Of a stretch of DNA of 64,000 nucleotides, positions 8,531 to 15,830 are shown one piece after another. A program made the position numbers and the translations under genes. How positions within the stretch are numbered: position 1 is the first letter of the stretch; each line of letters starts with the position of its first letter. The stretch spans positions 7,877,501 to 7,941,500 of the forward strand of contig NZ_CP108080.1 of NCBI RefSeq assembly GCF_036181745.1, given 5' to 3'. Source of the DNA: Streptomyces sp. NBC_00259 (lineage in GTDB: Bacteria; Actinomycetota; Actinomycetes; Streptomycetales; Streptomycetaceae). The notes under the pieces are model-generated. The model made no database searches. It was not told the DNA's origin and saw only the letters and a list, made by a program, of their open reading frames with translations.

Positions 8531-9676
8531 ATGACGGACGATATGACCACCGGCGTGCCCGAAACCGGGAACGTGATCGAGGAGGCCACCGACACCGGGA
8601 CGGCCTCGGGGGACGTGCCCGGGGCCGGCACGTGGGCTGGGATCGTGCCCGTGCCCGGGCTCGTGACCGGGCCCGGAGTCGGGGCTGGAGCCGGGGCCAC
8701 TCTGCCCTTCGGGCGGGCAGCGGTGGCCCTGGAGCTCAAGCGGGGCGAGTTCGACCTCGCGGTGCAGCTCGGCCACATCCGGACGACGCAAGGGAAGAGC
8801 CCGGGGCGGCCCTGGGTGTCACAGCAGGAGATCGAGCGGCTGCGCGGAGCCGACGGGTTCCCGGACGCGCTTCGTGAGCGTGTCCGCACCGTAGGCACGG
8901 CCGAGGCCGCCCTGCTCATCGCCTCCACACCCGCCCGCTTCACGAGGCTGGCCCGTACGGGCCACCTCACACCCATCAGGTTCTATCTGAACCGCTACCG
9001 CGCTGTCGTGTGGCTCTATCTGGCCTCCGAGATCCAGGACTTCGCCACCAGGAACCCGGATCTGCTCGACGGGAGGCTTCCCGCAGGGCTGCGCGCCAGA
9101 CTCGACGACGGCGAGGACTGGCGTGCGCGCAACTGGCGTGGCCGGCGCCTCGGCATCCTGCTCCGCCAGGCCGAGGGCCCCTGGGGGAGAACGGCGGCGA
9201 TCGCGTCGCTCCTCGACCCGGTCCAGTTGGCGGAGGTCGTGGACGACCCGTACGAGCGGGCGCATCTGGAGCGGCTGCGTCCCGAACCGCCCCATGGGCG
9301 CACGGAGTCCCTGGCGGTCCGCGAGATCACGGACCGGCTCCTGCTGGCGGACGACCCGGACGAGATCCTGTGGCACCGGATGAGCCTTGCCCTCTCCCTG
9401 GACGAGGCCCGCGCTTCGGGCCAGGCTCCTCGCCCGGACGGCGACCGGGTACGGCTGCCGCGTCCTGGCTCACCGGGCGACGCACCAGCCGCCGGCGCCG
9501 GAGCCCGACCCGCCGGGTGGACCGAACCTCGGTCCCGCCCCAGCGGCGAGTGGAGTCTTCCCGCGCCACCTCGCAGGGACGGCGCGGCCCGGCACCGGGC
9601 ACCGTCCGGGCAGGTGACGAGAGGACTGCTGGCGCGGTGGCGACTGCGCAGGGCCTCGCCGTCGCGCACCGGCTGA
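8531..9676 (+). CDS. DUF6397 family protein
   Basis: The 381-residue protein matches the streptomycete DUF6397 family as I remember it. Visible hallmarks are VALELKRGEFDLAVQLGHIRT near residue 70, a helix-turn-helix-like segment VSQQEIERLR..GFPDALRERV, and then ARFTRLARTGHLTPIRFYLNRYRAVVWLYLA and NWRGRRLGILLRQA. The N-terminal half resembles excisionase-like winged helices, so DNA binding is plausible. The C-terminal 90 residues are low-complexity and basic, as is the Gly/Pro-rich stretch at about residues 30-60. ATG 8531 follows GGGGGAGACCGAC. It may be co-transcribed with the CvnB gene. Function unknown. Confidence 0.8.
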   Translation: MTDDMTTGVPETGNVIEEATDTGTASGDVPGAGTWAGIVPVPGLVTGPGVGAGAGATLPFGRAAVALELKRGEFDLAVQLGHIRTTQGKSPGRPWVSQQEIERLRGADGFPDALRERVRTVGTAEAALLIASTPARFTRLARTGHLTPIRFYLNRYRAVVWLYLASEIQDFATRNPDLLDGRLPAGLRARLDDGEDWRARNWRGRRLGILLRQAEGPWGRTAAIASLLDPVQLAEVVDDPYERAHLERLRPEPPHGRTESLAVREITDRLLLADDPDEILWHRMSLALSLDEARASGQAPRPDGDRVRLPRPGSPGDAPAAGAGARPAGWTEPRSRPSGEWSLPAPPRRDGAARHRAPSGQVTRGLLARWRLRRASPSRTG

Positions 9677-9683
9677 CGCACCC

Positions 9684-10013
9684 TCACAGCTGCCACCCGC
9701 CCTGCCCTGAGCGAAGCGGAGAGGTTCCGTTCCGGGAAGTGCGGCTAACGGCCCGGCGCGTCAGCTGCGCCGGTGCCGGACGCCGAGGCCGCCGCAACGG
9801 GCCCAACCAGGGCAGTGCTCCGGCGAAGAAGAGGGCGGAGAGTGCCGCCAGCGTGATCGCGACGAGCAGCATGGGCCCGCTGACCGAGAGCAGTGCCTGC
9901 ATGGTCCACCAGCGCCGGGCGCGCGGATCGACGCCGAAGCGGGGTGGTCGCAGAGACAGGGCAGTGGGCGCGGGTGTGGGCATGGGAGTCGGCGCGTGCA
10001 TAGGCGTGGGCAT
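9684..10013 (-). CDS. Small membrane protein, possible truncated PH-domain (YdbS/YdbT-like) protein
   Basis: From ATG 10013 the frame gives 109 residues: a Pro/Thr-rich start, LRPPRFGVDPRARRWWTMQ, then one hydrophobic segment of about 25 residues (LLVAITLAALSALFFAGALP), then a basic, low-complexity tail. The LRPPR..RARRWW-hydrophobic pattern resembles the N-terminus of actinobacterial bPH2-domain membrane proteins, whose soluble domain is missing here. GGGGA lies five bases before the start. It could be a gene eroded at its 3' end or a genuine small membrane protein. It is divergent from the TetR gene and probably shares its operator region. Confidence 0.45.
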   Translation of the reverse strand: MPTPMHAPTPMPTPAPTALSLRPPRFGVDPRARRWWTMQALLSVSGPMLLVAITLAALSALFFAGALPWLGPLRRPRRPAPAQLTRRAVSRTSRNGTSPLRSGQGGWQL

Positions 10014-10024
10014 AGGGGTCCCCG

Positions 10025-10084
10025 TATTCCAAGTCAACTGTATTGGATGGCGATGCGTTGCAACGGTACGAGTGACTTGCAATA
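10025..10084. promoter_or_regulatory. Candidate TetR operator region: interrupted 12-bp inverted repeat plus a 10-bp palindrome
   Basis: TATTCCAAGTCA at 10025-10036 is matched on the opposite strand by TGACTTGCAATA at 10073-10084 (11 of 12 positions). Between them lies a perfect palindrome CGTTGCAACG at 10056-10065. The region directly precedes the TetR gene starting at 10100 and the divergent small membrane protein, and is noticeably AT-richer than its surroundings. Autoregulation by the neighbouring TetR protein is the simplest reading. Confidence 0.5.
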
Positions 10085-10099
10085 GGGAGTGAGGGTGCC

Positions 10100-10723
10100 G
10101 TGCCCAAGAAGGTCGACCATGACGAGAGACGGCGTGAGATCTCCGAGGCGCTCTGGCGCATCGCGAGCACGCGTGGGCTCGACGGAGTCAGCCTGCGCGA
10201 CGTGGCCGCCGAGGCCGACATCTCCCTCGGCCGGCTGCAGCACTACTTCCGCTCCAAGGACGAGATGCTCGTGTTCGCCCTCAGGCAGATCAACCAGCTC
10301 GCCGAGCGGCGCATCCGGGAGGGCGTCGAGAAGGCCGCGGCCGGTCTCGGCCAGGAGCCCCCGCCCCGCTTCGTGCTGCGTGCCTGCGTCGCCGGGATGC
10401 TGCCGCTGGACGAACACAGCCGCATCGGCCAGCTCGTCGCCGCCGCCTACTTCGCACGGGCCGTCCACGACGAACGGCTCCGGGCCGAGGCCCAGGAAGG
10501 CATCCCGGCGCTTCGTGTGTTCTTCGCCGGACTGCTGCGCAGGGCCGCCGAGCGCGGCGAGCTGCCCGCGGACCGGGACCCGGACGACGAGGCGATGATC
10601 CTCATCAGCCTCGTCGACGGACTGACGGCGTACACGCTGCTCCACGTCCACACTCCCGAGGAGGCCCTGCGCCTGCTCGACCGCCACCTGGACCGGCTGT
10701 TCGGCGCACCCGTCGGCCGATGA
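10100..10723 (+). CDS. TetR/AcrR family transcriptional regulator
   Basis: The 207-residue protein has a classic TetR N-terminal DNA-binding domain. RRREISEALWRIASTRGLDGVSLRDVAAEA leads into ISLGRLQHYFRSKDEML, the recognition helix and the conserved YxxFxSKxE turn. An all-helical ligand domain follows to residue about 200 with the C-terminal TetR pattern EALRLLDRHLDRLFG. GTG 10100 is used, with GGAG and GAGGG elements upstream. Its opening MPKKVDHDERRR is common among streptomycete BetI/PaaR2-like regulators, but the inducer is not deducible. The probable operator lies at 10025-10084. Confidence 0.93.
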   Translation: MPKKVDHDERRREISEALWRIASTRGLDGVSLRDVAAEADISLGRLQHYFRSKDEMLVFALRQINQLAERRIREGVEKAAAGLGQEPPPRFVLRACVAGMLPLDEHSRIGQLVAAAYFARAVHDERLRAEAQEGIPALRVFFAGLLRRAAERGELPADRDPDDEAMILISLVDGLTAYTLLHVHTPEEALRLLDRHLDRLFGAPVGR

Positions 10724-10821
10724 ACCGCGCACTGCGGGCGGTCCCTGCGAAGACGGGAGAGGTCGTGCGCGAAGGCAGGACAAGACGTGCGCACGGGGAC
10801 GGCGGCGGGCACCATGGCGGC

Positions 10822-12378
10822 ATGCTGCTGGCCCGCCTGGCGGACGTGTCACGGCAGATCGCCGCCGAGCCGTCCCGTACCCGCAAGATCGCGGCCCTCG
10901 CGTCCCTCTTCGGGGACGCCCGGCCGCAGGAGGTCGCGCGCGTCATCTCCTATCTCGCCGGACGGCTGCCACAGGGACGCCTCGGCGTCGGCTGGAGCGT
11001 CCTCAAGGACCCGCCCCCGCCGGCCGGAGGGCCCGCCCTGACCGTGGACGATGCCGACGCGGCGTTCACGGCGCTCGCCCGGGTCGCCGGAGCGGGCGCC
11101 CAGGCCGAGCGCAGGCGCCTGGTCGTCGAGCTGATGGGCGCGGCGACCGCCTCCGAGCAGGAGTTCCTGTTCCGGCTGCTGACGGGTGAGGTCCGTCAGG
11201 GCGCCCTCGACGCCATCGCGCTGGAAGGCGTCGCCAAAGCGGCGGGCGCACCGGCAGGCGAGGTCAGACGGGCGGTGATGCTGGACGGTTCGCTGCCCAG
11301 GGTGGCCAAGGCGCTGCTCGCCGAGGGCCCGGCGGCGCTCGCCGCCTTCAGGCTGCGCGTGGGACGCCCGGTGCAGCCCATGCTGGCCCACACCGCGACA
11401 TCGGTGGCGGACGCGGTCCAGGCGCTCGGCGCCTGCTGCGTGGAGGAGAAACTCGACGGCATCCGCATTCAGGTCCACCGCTCCGGCGACGACATCCGGA
11501 TCCACACGCGCTCCCTCGACGACATCACGGGACGCCTGCCCGATGTCGTCGAATCCGTACGGGAGCTGCCGGGCGACGGATTCATCCTCGACGGTGAGGT
11601 GATCGCCCTCGACCCGGCGGGCAGACCGCTGCCCTTCCAGGACATCGCCTCCCGCGTCGGCTCCCGGACGGACGTGGCCGCGGCGACCGCCGCGGTGCCG
11701 CTCTCACCGGTCTTCTTCGACATCCTCGCCGCCGACGGCGGTGACGTCCTCGATCTGCCGGGCCGGGAGCGGCACGCGGCATTGGCCGCGCTGGTCCCCG
11801 AACCGATGCGGGTACGGGGGGTCGTCGTCGAGGACCCCGCATCCGCGCCGCAGCTCGCCGACGCCGAGGACTTCCTCGCCGCGACCCTGCACCGCGGACA
11901 CGAAGGAGTCATGGTCAAGGCCCTGGACGCGCCCTACGTCGCGGGCCGTCGCGGCCGGTCCTGGCTCAAGGTCAAGCCCGTCCACACCCTCGACCTCGTC
12001 GTCCTGGCCGCCGAATGGGGGCACGGACGCCGCACCGGGCTGCTCTCCAACCTCCATCTGGGAGCACGCGCGGCGGACGGCACCTTCGTCATGCTCGGCA
12101 AGACGTTCAAGGGGCTCACGGACGTGATGCTGCGCTGGCAGACCGGCCGTCTGACGGAACTCGCGGTCGAGGACGACGGCTTCGTCGTACGGGTACGCCC
12201 GGAACTCGTCGTCGAGATCGCTTACGACGGACTCCAGCGCTCCACGCGCTACCCGGCGGGCGTCGCCCTGCGCTTCGCACGTGTCGTTCGTCACCGCTCC
12301 GACAAGAGCGCCTCGGAGGCGGACACGATCGAACATGTCCTGGCCTCATCGCGGGCCGCCGCGCCCCAGGAGGAGTGA
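10822..12378 (+). CDS. ligB: ATP-dependent DNA ligase (LigB type)
   Basis: This 518-residue protein contains an N-terminal DNA-binding domain (MLLARLADVSRQIAAEPSRT onward), an adenylation domain with motif I EEKLDGIR (nucleophile Lys210), motif IV-like GFILDGEVIA, and the OB-fold region with LKVKPVHTLDLVVLAAEWG. This is the domain order and length of actinobacterial LigB, a non-essential nick-sealing ligase probably used in repair. I chose ATG 10822 because family members begin MLLARLADVS; the frame extends upstream to 10720, overlapping the TetR stop. A strong hairpin follows the gene. The LigD-like scrap at 2787-2930 is the only other trace of end-joining genes seen here. Confidence 0.93.
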   Translation: MLLARLADVSRQIAAEPSRTRKIAALASLFGDARPQEVARVISYLAGRLPQGRLGVGWSVLKDPPPPAGGPALTVDDADAAFTALARVAGAGAQAERRRLVVELMGAATASEQEFLFRLLTGEVRQGALDAIALEGVAKAAGAPAGEVRRAVMLDGSLPRVAKALLAEGPAALAAFRLRVGRPVQPMLAHTATSVADAVQALGACCVEEKLDGIRIQVHRSGDDIRIHTRSLDDITGRLPDVVESVRELPGDGFILDGEVIALDPAGRPLPFQDIASRVGSRTDVAAATAAVPLSPVFFDILAADGGDVLDLPGRERHAALAALVPEPMRVRGVVVEDPASAPQLADAEDFLAATLHRGHEGVMVKALDAPYVAGRRGRSWLKVKPVHTLDLVVLAAEWGHGRRTGLLSNLHLGARAADGTFVMLGKTFKGLTDVMLRWQTGRLTELAVEDDGFVVRVRPELVVEIAYDGLQRSTRYPAGVALRFARVVRHRSDKSASEADTIEHVLASSRAAAPQEE

Positions 12379-12395
12379 GAAGGGGGCGAGGAGAA

Positions 12396-12429
12396 GGCCC
12401 CGGCCGGTCGGGGGAGGCCGGCCGGGGCC
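12396..12429 (+). terminator. Terminator hairpin after the DNA ligase gene
   Basis: GGCCCCGGCCGG (12396-12407) and CCGGCCGGGGCC (12418-12429) form a perfect 12-bp stem around a 10-base loop, 17 bases after the ligase stop. There is no T-run, as is usual for Streptomyces terminators. Confidence 0.75.
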
Positions 12430-12578
12430 GCTCGGGGTGGGCGCACCGTCACGAACGGGTGAGGTGTCCGGCCCACGTCTAGATGAACGATAAACCATCT
12501 GGAACTGTTCCCCGAACGCGCCCCCTCGACCGGAGGGCTCCTGCCGTACGCGTGCCGCCAGGCACCCATACGGGCCGA

Positions 12579-13064
12579 TCAGAAGTCCGCGCGCACCGTC
12601 TCGTCGATCCTGGCGACCGACTCCTGGCCGTACAGTCGGCGGTACGTGGCACGGATCTCCTCGACGCTCCGGTCGCGGCTGCCGCCCTGGGCGGCCGGGT
12701 ACAGCAGGATCAGCTCGTACGACCGCTCGCGCTCGATCGTCCCCGTGCTGTCGCGCCACTGGCCCTGTCCGTCCTGGACGGTCAGTCCGTCGGGGAACGC
12801 GGGCGTCACGTACCGGTCGATGAACGCGGTGAACTGCCGCTCGGTGACCGCGGGGCCGCCGTCGGGCCGCGCGGTCCCGAAGAGCAGGCGTGTCTCCACG
12901 TACGCCCGTCCCGTCGCCCCCGTCGCCCCCGTCGCCCCCGTCGCTGTCGTCGCCGCGGGCGGCTGCCCGGCCAGCGCGGCGTATGCGACAGGCGCTCCGC
13001 CGGCGAGCACGGCGACGGTGGTGGCCGCGACGGCGAGACGGGTGCGCGAGAGCGTGATCGGCAC
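12579..13064 (-). CDS. Secreted DUF3574-like protein with a short collagen-like repeat
   Basis: The 161-residue product starts with a basic residue and a hydrophobic signal segment (residues 8-30, [20 protein letters not shown]). Four ATG tripeptide repeats encoded by a 9-bp tandem repeat follow, then a compact domain of about 100 residues beginning [15 protein letters not shown] and including [20 protein letters not shown]. The domain matches DUF3574, exported proteins of unknown role. GAAGGAG lies upstream of ATG 13064. The gene is convergent with the ligase. The repeat makes a length-variable linker between signal and domain. Confidence 0.75.
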   Translation of the reverse strand: MPITLSRTRLAVAATTVAVLAGGAPVAYAALAGQPPAATTATGATGATGATGRAYVETRLLFGTARPDGGPAVTERQFTAFIDRYVTPAFPDGLTVQDGQGQWRDSTGTIERERSYELILLYPAAQGGSRDRSVEEIRATYRRLYGQESVARIDETVRADF

Positions 13065-13191
13065 GGAACGCTCCTTCTGGAGAGGGGACTTGTGTGATCA
13101 CTCTGGCAAGGCGGGCCGCGGCCGGGTCCGTGCGCGGCCGGTCGGAGCGCCGAGTCCGTCGAACGGGTGGCGGGGCGTCGGACGCGCTCCG

Positions 13192-13758
13192 TCAGGCGCC
13201 CACGTCCGCCGACTCCAGGAGCAGCCGCGCCGCGTCACGGGCGTCGCTCGCGGGCTGCGACGAGCCGGTGACGGCGGCCGTCGTCACGGCGCCCTCGGCG
13301 AGCAGTGTCAGAGCCGCGGCGACCCGTCCCGGCGCTCCCGCATCGCTCACGAGCCCTGCGATGTACTGCTGGAACGCCTCCTTGTGGCGCCGCGCGGCCT
13401 CGGCCACCTCGGGAGCCGTCGCCCCCAGCTCCCCGAAGGAATTGATGAAGGCGCAGCCGCGGAAGTCCGGCGCCTCGAACCAGCGCCGCAGCCAGTCGAA
13501 CACCATGAGGAGCCGTTCCCCCGGCGGTACGTCCGCGCCGTCGACGTACGAGGCGAGGCTGTGTCGCCACTGCTCGTCGCGCCGCACCAGATACGCCTCG
13601 ACCAGCGCGCCCTTCGAAGGAAAGACCTGATACAGACGCCGCAGCGTGACCCCGGACGCGGAGCGCACGGCGTCCATGCCCACTGCCTGGATGCCCTGGC
13701 CGTAGAACAGCTCCTCGGCCGCGTCGAGGATCTGTGTCCGGGTCGCCTCGCTGTCCAT
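13192..13758 (-). CDS. TetR/AcrR family transcriptional regulator
   Basis: This 188-residue regulator begins [20 protein letters not shown]. It has the TetR helix-turn-helix [31 protein letters not shown], where the YxVFPSKxAL turn is diagnostic. The ligand domain carries the [15 protein letters not shown] signature of the subgroup that often controls oxidoreductases or NTF2-like proteins. I trimmed the start to ATG 13758; the frame is open far upstream but only here does the TetR domain begin at the usual distance. It is divergent from a DUF1348 gene, and two near-identical palindromes in the 102-base gap are the obvious binding sites. Confidence 0.92.
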   Translation of the reverse strand: MDSEATRTQILDAAEELFYGQGIQAVGMDAVRSASGVTLRRLYQVFPSKGALVEAYLVRRDEQWRHSLASYVDGADVPPGERLLMVFDWLRRWFEAPDFRGCAFINSFGELGATAPEVAEAARRHKEAFQQYIAGLVSDAGAPGRVAAALTLLAEGAVTTAAVTGSSQPASDARDAARLLLESADVGA

Positions 13759-13779
13759 GCTGTGATCACTCCGTTGTGT

Positions 13780-13795
13780 GAGAACCATCGTTCTC
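13780..13795. promoter_or_regulatory. TetR operator, copy 1
   Basis: GAGAACCATCGTTCTC is a 16-bp inverted repeat (arms GAGAACC and CGTTCTC, one mismatch). It lies 22 bases upstream of the TetR start and is nearly identical to the second copy 35 bp away. The pair gives the likely autoregulatory and target-gene operators. Confidence 0.75.
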
Positions 13796-13814
13796 GTAGA
13801 GTACGCGACAGGGT

Positions 13815-13830
13815 GAGAACGAGCGTTCTC
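13815..13830. promoter_or_regulatory. TetR operator, copy 2
   Basis: GAGAACGAGCGTTCTC has perfect 7-bp arms (GAGAACG/CGTTCTC) around AG, 30 bases before the DUF1348 start. Together with copy 1 it straddles the likely core promoter sequence (TAGAGT at 13796-13801). Confidence 0.78.
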
Positions 13831-13860
13831 GCCGTGTCGAGGCAAGGAGACCGCACCGCC

Positions 13861-14286
13861 ATGACCACTCCGCAGCGCCCGCCCCTGCCCCCGTTCACCG
13901 AGGAGTCCGCCCGGCAGAAGGTCCAGCTCGCCGAGGACGCCTGGAACACGCGCGATCCCGAGAAGGTCGCCCTCGGCTACACGGAGGACTCCGAGTGGCG
14001 CAACCGTGATGTGTTTCTCACCGGTCGGAAGGAGATCGTGGGCTTCCTCGCCGACAAGTGGCGCAAGGAACTCGGCTACCGCCTGCGAAAGGAGCTGTGG
14101 GCCTACCACGGCAACCGCATCGCGGTCCGCTTCGAGTACGAGTACCACGACGCCGGCGGTCAGTGGTTTCGCGCCTACGGCAACGAGAACTGGGAGTTCG
14201 ACGAGAACGGCCTGATGCGCAAGCGCTACGCGAGCATCAACGACCTTGCCATCAGCGCCGGTGACCGCCGGATCGCCCGGGACTGA
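13861..14286 (+). CDS. DUF1348 / NTF2-like protein
   Basis: The 141-residue cytoplasmic protein matches the DUF1348 branch of the NTF2 (SnoaL-like) fold. It starts [20 protein letters not shown], then [29 protein letters not shown], and ends with [24 protein letters not shown]2-like folds form a cone-shaped pocket used by isomerases, dehydratases and binding proteins; the reaction here is unknown. ATG 13861 has AAGGAGA upstream. It is divergent from, and most likely controlled by, the adjacent TetR regulator, so it may handle the small molecule the regulator senses. Confidence 0.88.
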   Translation: MTTPQRPPLPPFTEESARQKVQLAEDAWNTRDPEKVALGYTEDSEWRNRDVFLTGRKEIVGFLADKWRKELGYRLRKELWAYHGNRIAVRFEYEYHDAGGQWFRAYGNENWEFDENGLMRKRYASINDLAISAGDRRIARD

Positions 14287-14358
14287 CCGAGCCGGAGTGG
14301 CGGGCTCCACAGGGGCCGGACTTGCGTTCGAGGGTGGTGATCGTGATGGGATGAGGCG

Positions 14359-15648
14359 ATGCGACCCCCCACACGCATCACCGCGCATCCCGGCAATCCG
14401 TACGAAGAACTCGCTCAACTGGCAGACCCTGAACCAGATTTCGGTGAACCGGAACTCGGCGACCCCGACTTCCGTGAACCCGGCTTCGGTGGCTCCTGCA
14501 CCGGTGAACGTGGCGGACCTCCGGGCCTCGCTCTTCCCTCGGACGACGATCCGGAGGACTGGGCACCGCCCAATCACCGTGGCAGGAGCCGGTTCGCGGC
14601 CGTTCCCGTCGCGCTGAAACTGACCGTCGGCGCCATGGTGTGCGCCACACTCCTCACCGTCTGCGACCGCCTCGCCGTCAACTACGCGGAGGAGAAGGCC
14701 GAGGAGAAGATCCAGGACTCACTCGGCCTCGCCGCGCGTCCTGACGTCGACATCGCCGGCTTTCCCTTCCTCACCCAGGTACTCGACCACAGGATCGACC
14801 GGGCGGACATCACCCTCCCGGACGTGGCCGCCGACAAGGTGTCCCTGGCCGAAGTGCACGCCACCGCCGAGGACATCCGTATCGTCGGGGACCTGCCGAC
14901 CGCGCTCCAGGGCGCCGTCGTCGACCGGATGGACGGCGACGTCCTGCTTTCGTTCGACGACCTCAACCGCGAACTGGGCGCCTCGCACGTCAAGTTCAGC
15001 AACGCGGGTCCCCGCGGCGTCCACATCGCCGGTTCGCTGCCGGTAGCCGGCAGAGGCATCGCCGTACGGGCGGAGGCGCGCATCGAACAGGACGGGCAGC
15101 GAGCCGTGTCGACCACGGTCGAGAACATGCGCCTCGACGTCCCCGGCCTGTTCACCTACCGGCCCGGCAAGGACCCCGCGCACTCGGGCCTGCGCCTGCA
15201 CCGTGAAGCCGCCACCCGGATCAGCCGCGAGGCGGCCCGGGCCAAGGCGCTCCTCGACCTGCCGGCCGTGGTGAAGCGCCTCGGCATACCCCTGTCCCAG
15301 ATCGACCGCGCGCTGCGCAGCGAGAAGGAACTCAACCGGCTCACCGGCACGCCGCGCTTCCTCCAGCAGCTGATGAAGGTCAATCTGCTGGACGTCGTCG
15401 TCGATCACCCCTGGCTGCTGGAGAAGGCGGGCATCGACCCGCGCCTGATCGGCGGCCTGCTCAAGCTTCGGCCTCCGCAGCTGTCCGACCGGCTGTCCCT
15501 CTCGTTCGAACTGCCGAAGACGCCGGCCGGGGACATACGCCTCAAGGGCATCGTCGTCGAACGCGAGGGCATCCGTGCCGATCTGACGGGGACGGGGCTG
15601 GCCTTCGGGAACGGCCACGGCGCCGACGGCCGGCGCGACGGCGGCTGA
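14359..15648 (+). CDS. DUF2993 (LmeA-like) membrane-anchored phospholipid-binding protein
   Basis: The 429-residue protein starts with an acidic, Pro-rich cytoplasmic segment of about 90 residues. A single membrane helix follows near residues 90-115 (VALKLTVGAMVCATLLTVCD). The extracytoplasmic DUF2993 domain then begins DRLAVNYAEEKAEEKIQDSL with GFPFLTQVLDHRIDRADITL. In mycobacteria LmeA of this family is needed for lipomannan elongation and binds phospholipids; that role is not shown in Streptomyces. The Pro/Glu-rich N-terminal extension is unusual in length. An alternative start further downstream is possible, since ATG 14359 has only a weak ribosome-binding site. Confidence 0.82.
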   Translation: MRPPTRITAHPGNPYEELAQLADPEPDFGEPELGDPDFREPGFGGSCTGERGGPPGLALPSDDDPEDWAPPNHRGRSRFAAVPVALKLTVGAMVCATLLTVCDRLAVNYAEEKAEEKIQDSLGLAARPDVDIAGFPFLTQVLDHRIDRADITLPDVAADKVSLAEVHATAEDIRIVGDLPTALQGAVVDRMDGDVLLSFDDLNRELGASHVKFSNAGPRGVHIAGSLPVAGRGIAVRAEARIEQDGQRAVSTTVENMRLDVPGLFTYRPGKDPAHSGLRLHREAATRISREAARAKALLDLPAVVKRLGIPLSQIDRALRSEKELNRLTGTPRFLQQLMKVNLLDVVVDHPWLLEKAGIDPRLIGGLLKLRPPQLSDRLSLSFELPKTPAGDIRLKGIVVEREGIRADLTGTGLAFGNGHGADGRRDGG

Positions 15649-15830
15649 CGGGAGCCGGGAGGTCGCCCGGGCCCCTTCGGCGGGCGGTGCGCCGGTGCGG
15701 CGGTGCGGCGGTGCGGCGTGGGCGGTCGGGGGAGCAACCCCGCACGCCGCACCGGGAGCCTCCTCTGACGTGTGTTCCGTGTGTGATCCAACGTGCGATG
15801 TGAGTACTGTGTGCGGCGGAGGTGTTCCCC

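Noticed and set aside
15680-15725. Short GCGGTGCG tandem repeats before tap.
   Set aside because: Only a few copies in a GC-rich spacer; too short and generic to be an iteron array or telomere repeat.
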